Shown: in pieces, positions 32,230-45,589 of the stretch
How the letters are laid out: every line of letters begins with the position of its first letter
Position numbering within the stretch: position 1 is the first letter of the stretch
Source: Hypericum androsaemum
Lineage: Eukaryota > Streptophyta > Magnoliopsida > Malpighiales > Hypericaceae
Direction of reading: 5' to 3'
Assembly: GCA_963995505.1 (NCBI GenBank)
Contig: OZ023193.1
Span: 6,098,521 to 6,162,520 of the forward strand
Length of the DNA: 64,000 nt
Notes under the pieces: generated by a model
Seen by the model: the letters and a program-made list of their open reading frames with translations, nothing else
Database searches by the model: none
What the model was told of the DNA's origin: nothing
Made by a program: the position numbers and the translations under genes

Positions 32230-34992
32230 CAAATTAGCATTAAATTAGAGGTCATCCTTCAATACAGTTTGAAACTATTATTCTTCTTGGACTTTCAGTA
32301 TAGAACCTTAAATAATTTAAGCGTTGTACTGTAACGTTCCAAATCCTAGTCCATGTCGGTTTTCAGAATAAATCACTACTTAACAAGTTTTATACTATAA
32401 TTATTTACACTAACCACGTCCTAATGTATCGTAATTGTTTTCCAAGACGCTCTACACGATATGCATATGCATCGTGATTATTTTGCAAAACCTTATTGGC
32501 GCTCCAGGGCAAGCGTTCAACGAGTTAGGTTAGGCAACTAATCAGGGTGTAATCTCGTTTTTTTAAATATAAAATTTACCTATTCAAAACAAAAGCACGT
32601 ACTGCTTTAGTTTCTGTGTACTTTGGGATAGAAATGGACAAAATTGACTCCCTTGTGTAACTTATATTTACACTGAGCACTAGACTATTAATATTTTATA
32701 CCAACCAGTATCCAAATATTAATAAACCGATTATTTAGATCTAATATTTGATCAAAATACTTGTTAGTTGCAAGACTATTATCTTGCCACGTCATTTTAT
32801 TTTCTTGAATTTATTTTGATGATAACCAAGGTTTTAAAAAATGACTTGGAGGCTAACCGTGAATTTGGTCCGACCTACAGTGACCGAACTTTTTAATTAT
32901 TTTTTGTATTTATAAAATAATATATAAACTAAATAGTCAAAATATAGATTTCAAATTCACATTTCTGAAATGCCGACCAATTTTTTTAATATTTAATCTA
33001 TTTTTTTATTGATTTAGAGAAATCGAGTTGATATATACTTATTTTAACATTTAACAAGAAACACGTTTAATGATTGAATTTTACTAGTTTGACCAGGGAG
33101 TCTTGATTCCAGTGATGAATAAAATAACAATTTTAAATATTTGTTAGGAGAATTTTACCAACATTTAATCGACCGCATCTAAATATTGAGTGGTACAAAA
33201 AACACTTATGATAACCATTTAAAATTTTGTTTCTTCTTGCTAACCAGTCATCAACATAAGTGTCCCTAAAAAAAACCCCTCAAAAAATACACAAAAGTTT
33301 TATGTATTTGCATGCTGTTAGTTGTAAAATTAAATTAGTTTGCTGATACATTAATTTACTAACATGAATTGAGAATGTTAGATAAATGTTAACATTAGCA
33401 AAAAAAACTGTTAAGCATGTCGATAGATTTATATTTTACAACTTGATTGATGTGTACAATGTCAGATTATTATGATGATCTCTATACGTGATATCCTACT
33501 ATTCTATATTATAATTACTTGTTATAAGTTCTTTTTCCAAGACAAATAATAATTACCATGTTTTAGTTTTTCCAATAAGTGTATATAAATTCTTCTCGTT
33601 AAATGGCAAGTGGAATATACAATATAGTTGTCATTTGTTGGGAATAAACTAAATGACAGGAGAGAGAGTCGTTGATCTAAAATGAAAAATTTCGGCGAGG
33701 ATGTGCATTTGGAAAACACAGAATTTTTTACCGCGAATTTGCCGAAAAATTCTAAAAAAATTTCTACTAATCTCAATCTTGATCCGAACATAATTATGAG
33801 ATTGCAGATTATGAAATTAGATTTTGATCTGGGTTTTATTCGTTTTTCCATGCAAACAAATGAATTGCTGGATTTTTATAATTTTCCGATTTAGTCATTC
33901 CAACCGTCGTTTATAAATATGAGAGAAACCAGGACACAAAAAGAGAAGCTGGAAAGCTGTTAACGTCAAAGTTCCATTCCACGTGTCGTCAATAACGTCA
34001 AAGTTCCATCTCATGTAGATTTGTGGCTGTCTTTTAAAAAGACAAAATCCATTCACTTGAATAATAATATTTTAATCCTTCAAAAAATGGACGTATATAT
34101 AGTCTTAAAAAGTTGAAATTTAGTGTCTTATGAGGAAAATCTAGAATAGCGAAAGACCGCTCAAATAACAAACCCAGTACGAACTGTTTAATGTTAAATT
34201 TTGTGCCCACTAATTTCGGTGTAGCACGATTTGTTTACTTTATGTTCTTTTAAATTATTTCTCTCGCAGGCCTTTTGGTCTTAAAATAATAGTTAGAGTC
34301 TCAACGGAAATATTTTTTGGTCGTAGTTGATATCAATTAACTATTAACGGAATGTCTCTCACACAAAAAATTGCAACGGAAAACGTCTTGGTTCCTATAA
34401 AAAAGCGTTTTGGTATGATTAAGCTAAATTGCTACAAACTTACATTTTTTTGGTTAAGTAGATATCCAAATATTATGTAATATAAAAATAAAAGAGCTTA
34501 TTATTAGTCTTGGGTTGAATTTGTTTGGTGATACATTATTAAGAACTGAGAATGTTAGGACCATGACGATCTCTATATTTGGTCGATATCCTACCAGGAA
34601 GCTGTATTTATAAATGGGAGGAGAGAGACGTAAATCCAAAAAGAAGTATTTCGGCGAGGGACGCTGCGTGTACATCACATTTATTAATTTACAAGTGTGA
34701 TGATGACTTTTTGGCAGTAACTATTTTCATTTTCGTAATTGATCCGACTAATTTATTTAATTCGTTTTGTTTAGAATATAATACCATCGCTAAATTCTGC
34801 CGCCGCTTTAATTCTATTTCCGTTTTCCAAGCAAAACATTAATCGCCTGAGTTTTATAATCAGTCCAATAGAGTCACCCAAACCGTCATTTTTAATAAGC
34901 ACGAGAGAAACGAGGACACCGATGGAAAGGCAAAACGTCAAAGTAGTCCCATCCCACGTGTCGCCATCTAACCAATTACATTATAATAAGTA
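32230..34992. other. Intergenic, two related relic blocks
   Basis: About 33340-34030 and 34490-34980 are diverged relatives: both carry a GTTAGGA/CGATATCC block followed by GAGAGAAAC.AGGACAC and AACGTCAAAGT...CCACGTGTCG. The first block (AAGCATGTCGATAGATTTAT, GATTATTATGATGATCTCTA) also recurs at 44940-45100 and 56430-56600. The frames at 33682 and 34579 have no recognisable motifs. Confidence 0.45.
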
Positions 34993-35001
34993 CCCCGAAT
35001 T

Positions 35002-35854
35002 GGATTTGGATTCAGGGGGGACTACATAAAAATCATCCCCATGGTATGGACTAAATATGGACCTTTAGATTTGATCAAATTCTTTTTTTACAGATCCAAT
35101 GGTCAGAATCTGTTGAGGGTATTTTCGAGTTTTTATCCAAACATACTCATTATGGTTTCACTATATAATTCCCCCCCCCCCCGATGGTGCCTGCCACTTT
35201 CCCCTGGCGGTGGCCTCCGCGGTGGAACAATGGGGAAAATGTAGAATTAGAATCTGGGAAAGTGGAAGGAGCCGACAATTGGTTTTCTTATCTGGGTTCA
35301 TTTAATTTCGTTAATTCATGAGTTTTCATGTGGTCGATTTCATGTGGTTCTGATGATTTTGTATTTAAAGATTGAAATTTTATGTTGGTATTTGGTTGTT
35401 GTTTGAACTTAGTGCTTAAAATTCTAGCAAAAATTCATAGATGAATGATATCAATATTAAAGTAGAATGGTACCAATATCCTAGAACTATGATACCAATA
35501 TTCGAGAAGAATGAAATCAATATATAATGGGATACCAATATTGGAGAAGATGAAAACCAATATCGCGGTGAAATGAAACCAATATCATAGTAGGATGAAA
35601 CCAATGTCATAGTAGAATGAAACCAATAACATAGAAGATGGAAACCAATATCATAGTAGAATCAAAGCAATATCATAGTAGAATGAAACCAATAACATAG
35701 AAGATGGAAACCAATATCCGAGAAAATGGAAACCAATATTCTCATACTTGTATTTATTGCTGATATTTTTTTTAAATTATTTTAATTATTGTATTTCCAA
35801 TATTGCCTTTGTCCCTTTCAGTGGGGATTACCCATGTCCCCACTGAATTTGACC
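35002..35854. mobile_element. Mutator-like element with internal minisatellite, copy 2
   Basis: Same ends as 31200-32217, with an exact 9-bp target duplication CCCCGAATT (34993-35001 and 35855-35863). The internal minisatellite (about 35440-35745) is shorter and the poly-C run is 10 bases. No transposase. Confidence 0.8.
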
Positions 35855-35984
35855 CCCCGAATTCTCCCTATGAATTTATATATTTATTGGATATTGACCA
35901 CATGTTAATTTAAGTTTTACGCCACCATCTTCAAAAAAAACTACCGCATGTAAACTTTATAGTAACGTCAAATTTCCATCAACC

Positions 35985-36200
35985 TCTATATAAACACACA
36001 CACTCCTTCCTCAATACCACTCCACCTTTTTAAATTACTAGACTTTTTCTAAAGCTTCTCTCTCCCTCTTCTATACTTACTCTACCTCCTTTGTATCTTT
36101 CAAAACATGGAGGGAGAACATTGCAAAAAAAAATCATCTATTAATTTCGTTTCTTTTTGTTCAGCCCCTTCAATCTGCTTGCAAAAGATATTTTTCTGAC
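35985..36200 (+). promoter_or_regulatory. TATA-containing leader before the second large repeat
   Basis: CTCTATATAAAC (about 35982-35994) is followed at 36107 by ATGGAGGGAGAACATTGC, a 30-codon frame that stops near 36199. The leader and ATG also occur at 37640-37720 and 1460-1545, where the frame is shorter. A real start is possible but no protein family is recognised. Confidence 0.3.
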
Positions 36201-39200
36201 TGCGGTCAAAATGGTCGAAAGAATTTGTTTCTGGATATTCTCGGAAGGCAAACCTAGAGTATTGGCCCGCAGGAGAAATAGGCCTCGCTAGATCCAATGT
36301 TGGATTACAGTAAAATAGTAGAAAATTATCTGAATTAATTAAATTTGACACACTTAAATTTTTTATGGTTTTTGGCTCTTGCCCTTTATTTTATCGGTTT
36401 AAACTGGCTCAAGTTTACAACAATAGTACATTTACAACATTAATTTAGCAATACACAACTTTGTATATTCAGTTGTTTTGATTTTAAATTTTTGAGAGTT
36501 TGCAATTTTTTTAAATAGTTTATATAGTTATATTTTCTGATTTTATTATGGTTATCATGGTTCAAACTTACAAAAATTATGTCCATTTGGTCATTTTCCT
36601 AACGAATAATTGGATTCATTATTTTCTTTGTTTTGAAAGTACACTTTCAAGTAGGACAAAAAGTTACCCTCATTAAGTTTTACTCTCACATTTCACTTAC
36701 AATCCCTACAATCACACCGTCGGTAGTAAAATTTCCATTGACTTTTAAACTTTCACTCTCTAGTAGAGGGTTACCTTACCCTTCTCACCACCTTCATTTG
36801 AGAGGTAGCTAACTCCATTCGAGATCTTGCTTATATTACTTAGCTGCTTTGCTTTTACCCTTTTTGTTTCTCTTTTTCACATTTTTTTTGCATTTAATAT
36901 TTATTTTTCGTAAACCAAAGACTGTAGATGAGAAGTGTGTTTTTGCCTAGGTTTATCTCCTCTGATGTGGATATAAAACCTCTTTTGTTTGAAATCTTAT
37001 CACTGTGTTGATACGATGCAGTTTTTTAATTTTTTTTCTTTGATCACTAGCTACCTTGTTGTTTGTAAATGGAGTCCAAAATGACTTTCAACGATTATAT
37101 ATTGTTTGATTTTCTTGGTAGCTTCTTTTTTGCTTTGATTTTTTCTATTGGGTGAAAATATCGTTGTTAACTTATTTCCATTTGATGTATATTAGCTTAA
37201 GAATGTTTATTATAATGTCACAGGCCATTCTGTGAAACAACATGAGCAAAAGAAATATTGGCTTTGTTGTTGTTGTGGTTTGGAACTTTGTCAATTGTTT
37301 ATTGTACTACTAGTTTAGTTTGTGTATTCGAGTTAATGACTTTTCATAAAGTAGTTTTTTTTATAATCTGCTTTTAACAGTTGTTATTATTCATCAGTTT
37401 TCATTGATGTTTCTAGTAATCGGTCATGATATTCTGAACAATGAGCAGTAGATATACCCCAGCAAAAACTACAGCAAAACAAAAATTTCAAAATCACACA
37501 CCATCAAAAAACAATGTTTCATGACCATCAAAACAATAAAATAGCTTACTATTATTTTTCTGGTCCATAACTCCAGTTTTTAGGACATCACGATCCCTCA
37601 AATCAAATCTCTTTTAATTTTTAGACTTCTTCTAAAGCTTCTCTCTCCCTCTTCTATCCTTACTCTACCTCCTTTTTATCTTTAAAAACATGGAGGGAGA
37701 ACATTGAAAAAGAAAATATCATCTAAGAATTTTGTTTCTTTTTGTTCAGCCCCTTTCAATCTGCTTGCAAAGATATTTTTCTAACTGTAGTCACAATGGT
37801 CGAAAGAATTTATTTCTAGGTATTCTCGGAAGGCAGGCCTGGAGGACTGGCCTAGAGGAGAAATAGGCCTCGCTAGATCCAATGTTGGATTACGGTAAAT
37901 AGTAAGAAATTATCTGAATTAATTAAATTTTTAATAATTTTTGGCTCTTGCCATATATTTTATCGGTTTAAACTGGTTCAAGTTTACAAAAATAGTACAT
38001 TTACAACATTAATTTAGTAATACACGACTTTGTATATTCCTTTGTTTTGATTTTTAATTCCCGAGAGTTTGCAATTTTTTAAAATAGTTTATATAGTTCT
38101 ATTTTCTGATTTTATTACGGTTTTCATGGTTCACACTTACAAAAATTGTATCCATTTGGTCATTTTCCTAACAAATAATTGGATTGATTATTTTCTGTGT
38201 TTTGAAAATACACTTTCAAGTAGGAAAAAAAGTTACTCTCATTAGGTTTTACTCTCACATTTTACTTACAATCCCTACTCCCACACCGCCGGTTGTAAAA
38301 TCCCCATTGGCTTTTCAACTTTCACTCTCTAATAGAGGGTTACCTTACACTTCTCACTAGCTTCATTAAGAAGTGCTAACTCTATCCGAGATCTTGCTTT
38401 TATTACTTCGCTCCTTTTCTTTTACCTTTTTTATTTCTCTTTTTCACATTTTTTTTGTATTTAATATTTATTTTTTGTAAACCAAAGACTTTAGATGAGA
38501 AGTGTATTTTTGCGTAGGTTTATCTCTTCTGATATGGATATAACACCTCTTTTGTTTGAAATCTTATCACTGTGTTAATATGATACAATTCTTTGATTTT
38601 CTATTTTTTTATCACTAGCCACCTTGTTGTTTGAGAATTGTGTCTAGAATGACTTTCAAATACTGTATACTGTTTGGTTTTCTTGGTAGCTTCTTCTTTG
38701 CTTTGATTTTTCTATTAGGTAAGAATATCGTTGTTACCTATTTCCATTTGGTGTATATTAGCTTAAGAATGTTTATTATAATGTCGCCGGCCATTCTTTG
38801 AAACAATATGAGCAAAAGAAATATTGGCTTTGTTGTTGTTGTTGTTGTTGTTTTAACATTGTATTTTGAAGGCGTCTTATTTTAAAATTTGTGTTTTTTT
38901 TTTGCTGGGCTATATCTACTGCTCATTATGCAGAATATAATAATCGATTACTAGAAACATCAATGAAAATTAATGAATAATAACGACTGTTAAAAGGAGA
39001 TTATAAAACAAAACTACTTTATGAAAAGCCACTAACTCGAATACACAAATCAGACTAGTAGTACAATAAACAATTGACAAAGTTGCAAGCCACAACAATA
39101 ACAAAGCCAATGTTTCTTTTGCTCATATCATTTCAAAGAATGATCTGTGACATTATAATAATCATTTTTAAGCTAATATACATCAAATGGAAACAAGGTA

Positions 39201-40254
39201 ACAACGATATTCTCACCCAATAGAAAAATCAAAGCAAAGAAGAAGCTATCAAGAAAACCAAATAGTATACAGTCTTTGAAAGTCATTTTGGACTCCATTC
39301 TCAAACAACAAGGTAGCTATTGATCACAGAAAAAAGTAGAAAACCAAAGAACTGCATCGTATTAACACAGTTATAAGATTTCAAAAAAAAAGGTGTTATA
39401 TCCACATCAGAGTAGATAAACCTAGGAAAAAAATACACTTCTCATCTACAGTCTTTGATTTACAAAAAATAAATATTAAATGCAAAAAAATGTGAAAAAG
39501 AGAAATAAAAGAGATAAAAGGAAAGCAACAAAGTAATAAAAGCAAGATTTTGAATGGAGTTAGCTACCTCTCAAATGAGGCTGGTGAGAAGGGTAAGGTA
39601 GCCAATGGGGATTTTATTACCGGCGGTGTGAGAGTAGGGATTGTAAGTGAAATGTGAGTAAAACCTAATGAGGTTAACTTTTTGTCCTACTTGAAAGTGT
39701 ATTTTAAAAATAAAGAAAGTAATGAATCCAATTATTCGTTAGAAAAATGACCAAATGGATACAATTTTTGTAAGTTTGAACCACGAAAATCATAATAAAA
39801 TCAAAAATCTCTCAAAAAATTAATAATTCTAGAATTGTAAAAAGGAAAGAGAAACGTTGAGCTAGTGCCATTTGAAGTCTCTATTCCTGTGAAAGTCAAG
39901 GGAAAACCTTCAGTAAGTTTCTCAATGTTTGATAATTTCATGTTCATTTCTTTCCAAAGTACGTTATCCTTGTTTATTCTCCTATAGGCCCTTTAATGTA
40001 GGATTTGCAGAATCTTTTGGATGTGAAATTTGATTGGAGAGATCACAACCTCATAAAAAGTAGAGTTATGAACCAATCCTTTAAACATAAGTTATTTTAT
40101 GTTACCATTTGTTATTTATGTTTTAAATGTCATAAAATTATTTTAATTTTAATTTTGTTTATTGTAGTTTTCTACTGGGCAGTATCTACTGCTCACTGTA
40201 TGGAGACATATAATAATATCAAGAATCCACAATATTTGTAACAAGCCTCGCCAC
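36177..40254. repeat. Large repeat, copy 2
   Basis: Near-identical to 1-4078 at a constant offset of 36,176 bp. Similarity continues to the left of 36177 only against the internal unit start at about 1448 (since copy 1 begins outside the window). It contains the same direct and inverted arms and the same papain-like fragments (37387-37464 minus, 38903-38980 plus, 39860-40241 plus). Confidence 0.9.
39860..40241 (+). pseudogene. Papain-like protease 5' fragment, second copy
   Basis: Same sequence as 3684-4065, including LDVKFDWRDHNLIKSRVMNQ and FYWAVSTAHCMETYNNIKN with Tyr at the catalytic Cys position. Beyond 40254 the sequence changes to an NBS-LRR relic. Confidence 0.5.
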
Positions 40255-40339
40255 AAGAGTTTGTGAATCTATTTTTGACACCTCAATTATCGGCAGGCTA
40301 GGTTAGTTGCTGGCAATGGTGTGCTAAAACTGCAAGCGT

Positions 40340-40880
40340 ATGCCACTTTGGCAGGATAGTGAACCGGCCGTGAGCTTGGAACCCATTTGTCGACAAGTGT
40401 GGAGACGTGTTAGAAAACAAATTGGACATATGACATATGGGGGTGCAGTGGAGTTGGCAAGAGTACCATGTTGACGCAAATTAACAATAAGTTTCTTAGC
40501 ACAAGAACCTGATTTGACATTTTTTTTGGGTTATGGTGTCAAGAGATTATAAGCTTGAAGTGGTCTAGGAGGCAATAGGAAAGAGACTATGGTTATTTAA
40601 TAATGAGTGACAAAAGAAATAGTATCAAGAAAAAGCTATTGAAATATGTTCTGTGCTATTGACATATGTTATGTGCTCGATGAATTAAGGTTCCCCAAAT
40701 CCAGGAAAGGTACGAACTCATTTTCACGACGTATTCTAAAGATGTGTACAAAAAGATGGTTACAACAGGGATATAAATGAAGCCGTTGACAGCAGAAGAT
40801 ACATGAAAATTGTTACATCAAAAGGTTGGTAAAGACACCTTCAATTTCCATTTGGATATTCTTTCATTGGCTCAAGTTAA
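40340..40880 (+). pseudogene. NBS-LRR (CC-NBS type) resistance gene relic
   Basis: The frame at 40435 reads IWGCSGVGKSTMLTQINNKF followed by LSTRT, the P-loop of plant NB-ARC domains (GxxGxGKST) and its following helix. Further on come LIFTTYSKDVYKKM (RNBS-B-like, about 40710-40755) and KVGKDTFNFHLDILSLAQV (about 40823-40880), each in order. Several stops and frame changes separate them, and there is no coiled-coil, GLPL, MHD or LRR part. It is a fragment of a disease-resistance type gene, clearly dead. Confidence 0.75.
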
Positions 40881-41029
40881 AATATAAATTAATTCTTCCT
40901 TATCTTTCCACGTCACTTTAATTCCTTATTTTTTAATTTATCTTGATGATAACAGAGTTAAAACTCCTTATTGTTGAAGTGGGTATGGCAAATGCTTTCT
41001 AACCCGAATACTCTTTGAGCTCGGGTGAT

Positions 41030-41523
41030 TGCTAGCATACATTATTGTGAACTTCAGAGTTCATATTTGTGGAGTTGGTTCTCCCTGGTTGGTACATATG
41101 AGGTGGCTGTGGATTACAGATTGCTTCTCTGTGAGCAACATCATAAGAGATTCTTTTGTCTTTATCAAGAAGAATTTGTTGAGCTTCATTAATCAATTTA
41201 AATGCAGCTTCTGCCTCGACTAATTCATTTTTGTCAGGATGAAGTTGGAGAGCAAGCATTTTATATTGCTTTTTGAAAGTATCTTCATGAGCTATATCCG
41301 GAACCTGAAAGATGATGTACCAACAAATCAAATTTTTTTACCCAACTTAATAGCAGCAGCGAAGTGGACATTGCAAGCAATTATCATAATAGAAAGATCG
41401 CCAATATTTGGATAACGATTTTGGACCTTTGCAGCCAGTTTACAGGCTGCTGCATAGTCTCTCGCTTTCATCTTACTTACAGCCATGCCCTTGGCCCTAA
41501 GGACTTCTTCTATTACAATCCAT
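41030..41523 (-). pseudogene. J-protein (DnaJ, large plant type) 5' fragment
   Basis: From ATG 41523 the minus strand reads MDCNRRS, then after one frame change EEVLRAKGMAVSKMKARDYA and CKLAAKVQNRYPNIGDLS, then VPDIAHEDTFKKQYKMLALQ, LHPDKNELVEAEAAFKLINE and ILLDKDKRISYDVAHREA. This is the N-terminal helix region plus J-domain (HPD motif present) of the plant J-proteins that usually carry a C-terminal DUF3444 domain. A frameshift follows codon 7, and the DUF3444 part is missing. Most of the J-domain frame is still open, so loss is fairly recent. Confidence 0.8.
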
Positions 41524-42710
41524 TCTTCACAAATCCTTCAAGGGACCAACAATGACATTAATACAGAGAACAATAACCGCATCTATCAATAAAAATTAAA
41601 CCATAAATGAGAAGCATGCTCACTATTAAAAGTTAAATTCATTGCTCCAAAATAATGAATACAACCAACATACCAAGCTTGCTTAAGTCAAGCAAACAAT
41701 GGCCAACAACAGATTGCTCTCCCACTTTTTTCACTTGCTCTCTCCCTCCTCTCCACCATGTCGATTCTCAGACAGATAAAATAGATTACTTTGAAAGTCA
41801 GGCGAGCTCAGGAGAAAAATTTTGGCTCTCAATTAGCCAAAGAATTTTCTGAGCAGAGGTCAGTATTCCTTAACATAATAGGTCAATAGCCCACAGAGAT
41901 GAAAGAAGACATGGAGAAGCAACGTGGACTTACTTATGCATAAACAAAGTTGATAAAAAAAATGAGCCGGATGAATTGCTTAATGACTTGAAGCTGAGGG
42001 AAAAAGATGTTGTGAAATCATAATGGGGTCTTGTTATGCTTGGTGGCATCTGTCTGGCTTGTTGTGTGTTTTCATTTATCTATTTATTTTATCGAAAATA
42101 GAAAACCTATATTTTATTAAGCTATTGATTGGCCATAGACTAGCCATTTTTGTGAGGATTACTGTTTATAAACATGTCTATGTTTTATATATTTAAGAAT
42201 TACCGTCTTTCTTCAAAAAAAAATATTACATACCTACGAGGCGATACTAAGCATATCAACGGACAATGATGATGAACAGATGGACGAGAAGAACATATAA
42301 TGGATTAGTGATTAGCGTGAATTATGACAATAACTTTTGTCTATTTATAGCATTTTGATAAGCGCAAGAAAAATTATTGTTCCAAGAATCACAATCCATC
42401 AAATGATGAGACATATTTACATCAAGAGTTGTATCACGTTTACTTCATGAACACTTCAACCAATTTTCTCTCATGAAAAGTATTAACTTCAAATAATTCT
42501 TCCTTATCTTTTTATCCATCAAATAATCTATTCGCAAACAATTGATACTCAACTTATAGTGACGATAAAAATGGCGCTAGCAAATGATACCCTGTTTGGG
42601 AAAATGAATTTTTTTTTCAAAAACTCTCCATAATTTTCCTCTAAAAGTCTCTGGTCCTAGACTCCTAGTTTCATTTTCGAGCTTACATTCACATCTAGGA
42701 GAAATGCATT
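41524..42710. other. Intergenic
   Basis: AT-rich spacer between the J-protein relic and the LTR. No gene recognised. Confidence 0.4.
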
Positions 42711-44307
42711 TGTTAGGTTTGATGTGTAAACTGGCCAAGTATAATTAGTATTAACAAAATATATGATAACTTAATGATGCAAAAATCTTTTATAAATTTT
42801 CTGAAAATACCTTAGTATTTTGATTAAGTGCATATCAGAATTTGGTTAAGTATGCTTAAGAAAAAGACTATGCATAATAGTACACTGATCTTAAACTCAG
42901 TCATCCTTCAGTACTACAAAATGCTAGTCATGATAAAAGGGATAAAGAAGTATATTGAGAGATCGGTCATAAGCTACGATGACTTAACTTTGGAGTAAAT
43001 GACTTTTCCTATAGACCAAGCTTATTCTTACATACGGTCATAAACTTGTCTTTTGAGTGATCTGTGATTTCTGTGTGAAGTCCAGAGTCAACGAAGACTT
43101 TTTGTGATTTGGGTTGTTAAGAATTTTCTTAAGTCTGGTTCAAGTCTTTACTTACACATGCTAGTTGAAGCTTGACCAAAAGATCTAGATATTTATCCCA
43201 AGGCAAGTTTGAATTTAAACTTTACCAAAAATAAGATGATTAAGGCTTTTATCTACCGTATAAGTGCCTCGTTAAGCTTGGTTACTTGGTGGTTAAAGAG
43301 CACTCTTCTATAGATTAGAGAGACTAACTTTGGAAAGAGTTTTATAATCATCTAAAGGCAGTCCACGTGATTGGATAGCTGCCCAAGTCGAATCATACTT
43401 TTATCTAAGCTATAATTATTTAAATTGAGTTTGGGTTACACTAACAATCCGATAACAAAAGCTATTTTGAAAGTTCTTTTGGCTTCGTTTTGAATAGCTA
43501 TTTCAAGGATCAAATCAACCCTCGTGTCAAAGTCAGCTCAAGTCAAGCCTAGAAAAAAAAGTGCTAGCTTTTGCTAGCTTGAAGACTTCTCCTCCAACGG
43601 CTACTTCAGACGTGGTGAGCAAACTTGAAGGACTTGCTTGCAGAGCTTTGCAAGGGAGATCCTATAAATAGAAGAACAAGCCAAGAACAAAAATTGGACC
43701 ATTTGATAGAAAAAGATTGTGATTAAGATTTAAAGAAGAAATCTAGCTTGAAGCTGAATTCCTATATTCAAAGAGAGAAAAATTGTGATCACTAAGTGGT
43801 GAAGGCAAAGAGTGTATTAGATATACTTTTGTTATGATACTTGCTCAACTTTTGTGTGAAGGCGTGAGAAGTATATTTGTAAGAGCAACGATAAGCTCAG
43901 AGGTTCTAGAGATCCTGTAATAAATCTATAGAGGTAACTAGCCGGTGCCTGTGAAAGCTAGTGAGGTTACTAGTAAACCTGGTAAAACTAGAATTGGTAG
44001 TTAGTCGGAGTCCGTGAAGCTAGTGAGTAAGAGGTTTGCAAGTGCACCTGGTAAAACTTGTAAGTTTGCAAGTGAACCTGGTAAAACTTGTGGTATACTT
44101 TTGTATTTTTATTGGAGCAATAAAAAGTGGGAAGACGGTTGAAGAGTGGACGTAGGCTCAAGTGGACCGAGCCGAATCACTATACATCTGATGTCAATTC
44201 TCTCTATCTATATTTTCTTTCATGCTGATTGACTAAGTACCAACAAAAGTTAGAAAGTTCAATTGAGACATAATTCACCCCCTCTTAGGTTGCTTATTGG
44301 ACCTACA
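42711..44307 (+). mobile_element. Probable solo copia LTR
   Basis: Starts TGTTAGGTTTGATG and ends ATTCACCCCCTCTTAGG...GGACCTACA, a phrase typical of the 3' end of long plant copia LTRs. A TATA box (CCTATAAATAG, 43661-43671) sits in the right place and orientation. Near 43940-44090 there is a repeated AACCTGGTAAAACT motif. No coding region or partner LTR and no convincing target duplication were found, so borders are tentative. Confidence 0.5.
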
Positions 44308-45120
44308 TCCTCCATATGTTCAATTTTTTAAACAATTGAAGATCTTAATATATGTTTTGTTGACACATATTCAATGGGCACTACCACTAATTCAACAGAC
44401 CGGAAGATAGTTTACTAAATCTAATTCAACAAATGATACTAAATTTAATATACTTTCTTAAATAATAATTTTCCAACTTAGAAATATTGAAAAATAATAA
44501 TAATTTGATAAATACTAAAATAATATATTTTGAATACCTTTATATGAATCCATGGTTTCATTAATGTCATTAATTAATGAATAATTCTTAAATATTGTAA
44601 TTGAAGAATAAATTGGCGACAATCAACTAATATATGGATTGATGTGATTGAAGCGAGTAAAATAAAAGAGTATTCTTTTATAAAAACTTAAAAGAGCATA
44701 TAGTGATAATGCTAGTAATATAATTTATTCACGTTAAAAACTAACCGACACTTGGATCAAACGAATATAGAGTTATTTTATCGTAATCAAGAAGTATCAT
44801 AAGGCGTACCATTAGATGATTGTTTGAGAAGATCGGATACCATCTATTCCAACCAAAAAAACATAATTTTCAGCTATTTATTTGTAGAATCGAGCAGAAA
44901 CATAGATTTAAGTGCATATTATTAGTATAATTGAATTAGTTTGTTGATAATACTAATTTACTATTGTGAATAGAGAATGTTAGGAAAAGATTAACATTAG
45001 CAGTTCACTGTTAAACATGTCGATAAATTTATATTTTACAAAGTGATTGACATGTATAATGATAAATTATTATGATGATCATCTGTAGACGTCTTCTATA
45101 TACCAAGAGGCTAAATATAC
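44308..45120. other. Intergenic, AT-rich
   Basis: No gene. 44940-45100 is a copy of the dispersed block also at 33360-33520 and 56430-56600. Confidence 0.4.
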
Positions 45121-45289
45121 TTATCCCTTTTCCGATTTCATGCCTGTGCATCTGCAGCTGATAGATGCAAACAAGTCATACAAAAGTTATAGTATACATA
45201 CACAAGATAAATAAGCCAAAAAAAATATGTTAACGCTATGTATACGAATCATACAATTAAGAAACATTTCAAGCAAACGCATATAAGAG
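45120..45289 (-). pseudogene. Exon 4 and part of intron 3 of a broken cystatin-like copy
   Basis: On the minus strand an acceptor CTGCAG precedes ATGCACAGGCATG at 45151, matching exon 4 of the intact copy (ATGCACACACG at 13683). Sequence up to 45289 matches that intron 3, which is then broken by copia element 1 and continues at 50387. Exons 1-3 are gone, but the promoter survives at 50590-50690. Confidence 0.65.
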
Positions 45290-45589
45290 TGTGAAAATTG
45301 AAGGGTGGAAGAGAAAATGATATATCTTACATTAATCTCAATTGTTGTATACAGATTTATACTACTCAACTATAACTAATTAGCTAAAATCAAGGAACTT
45401 CTCTACAAGTAAGAAACAACTTCTACGTGGGATGCACCACTTCCAGGCTTCGTGGGTTAAATAATCCAAAACAAATATTGTTGAGAGATTGGTGGCTTCG
45501 TGGCATGGAAGTGGAACGGCTATGTGGACTGGAGGAAATGGTCGTTGGTGAGCTGCTGATATCCGATATTCGTGGGATGTTATTTGATA
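45290..45589 (-). repeat. Copia element 1, 3' LTR
   Basis: 300 bp. It carries one GATATTCGTGG unit where the other LTR has two. The polyprotein frame runs into it and stops at 45423. Confidence 0.9.

Noticed and set aside
42711..44307. Complete LTR element at the long LTR
   Set aside because: No polyprotein, primer site or second LTR nearby; only a solo or truncated LTR can be supported.
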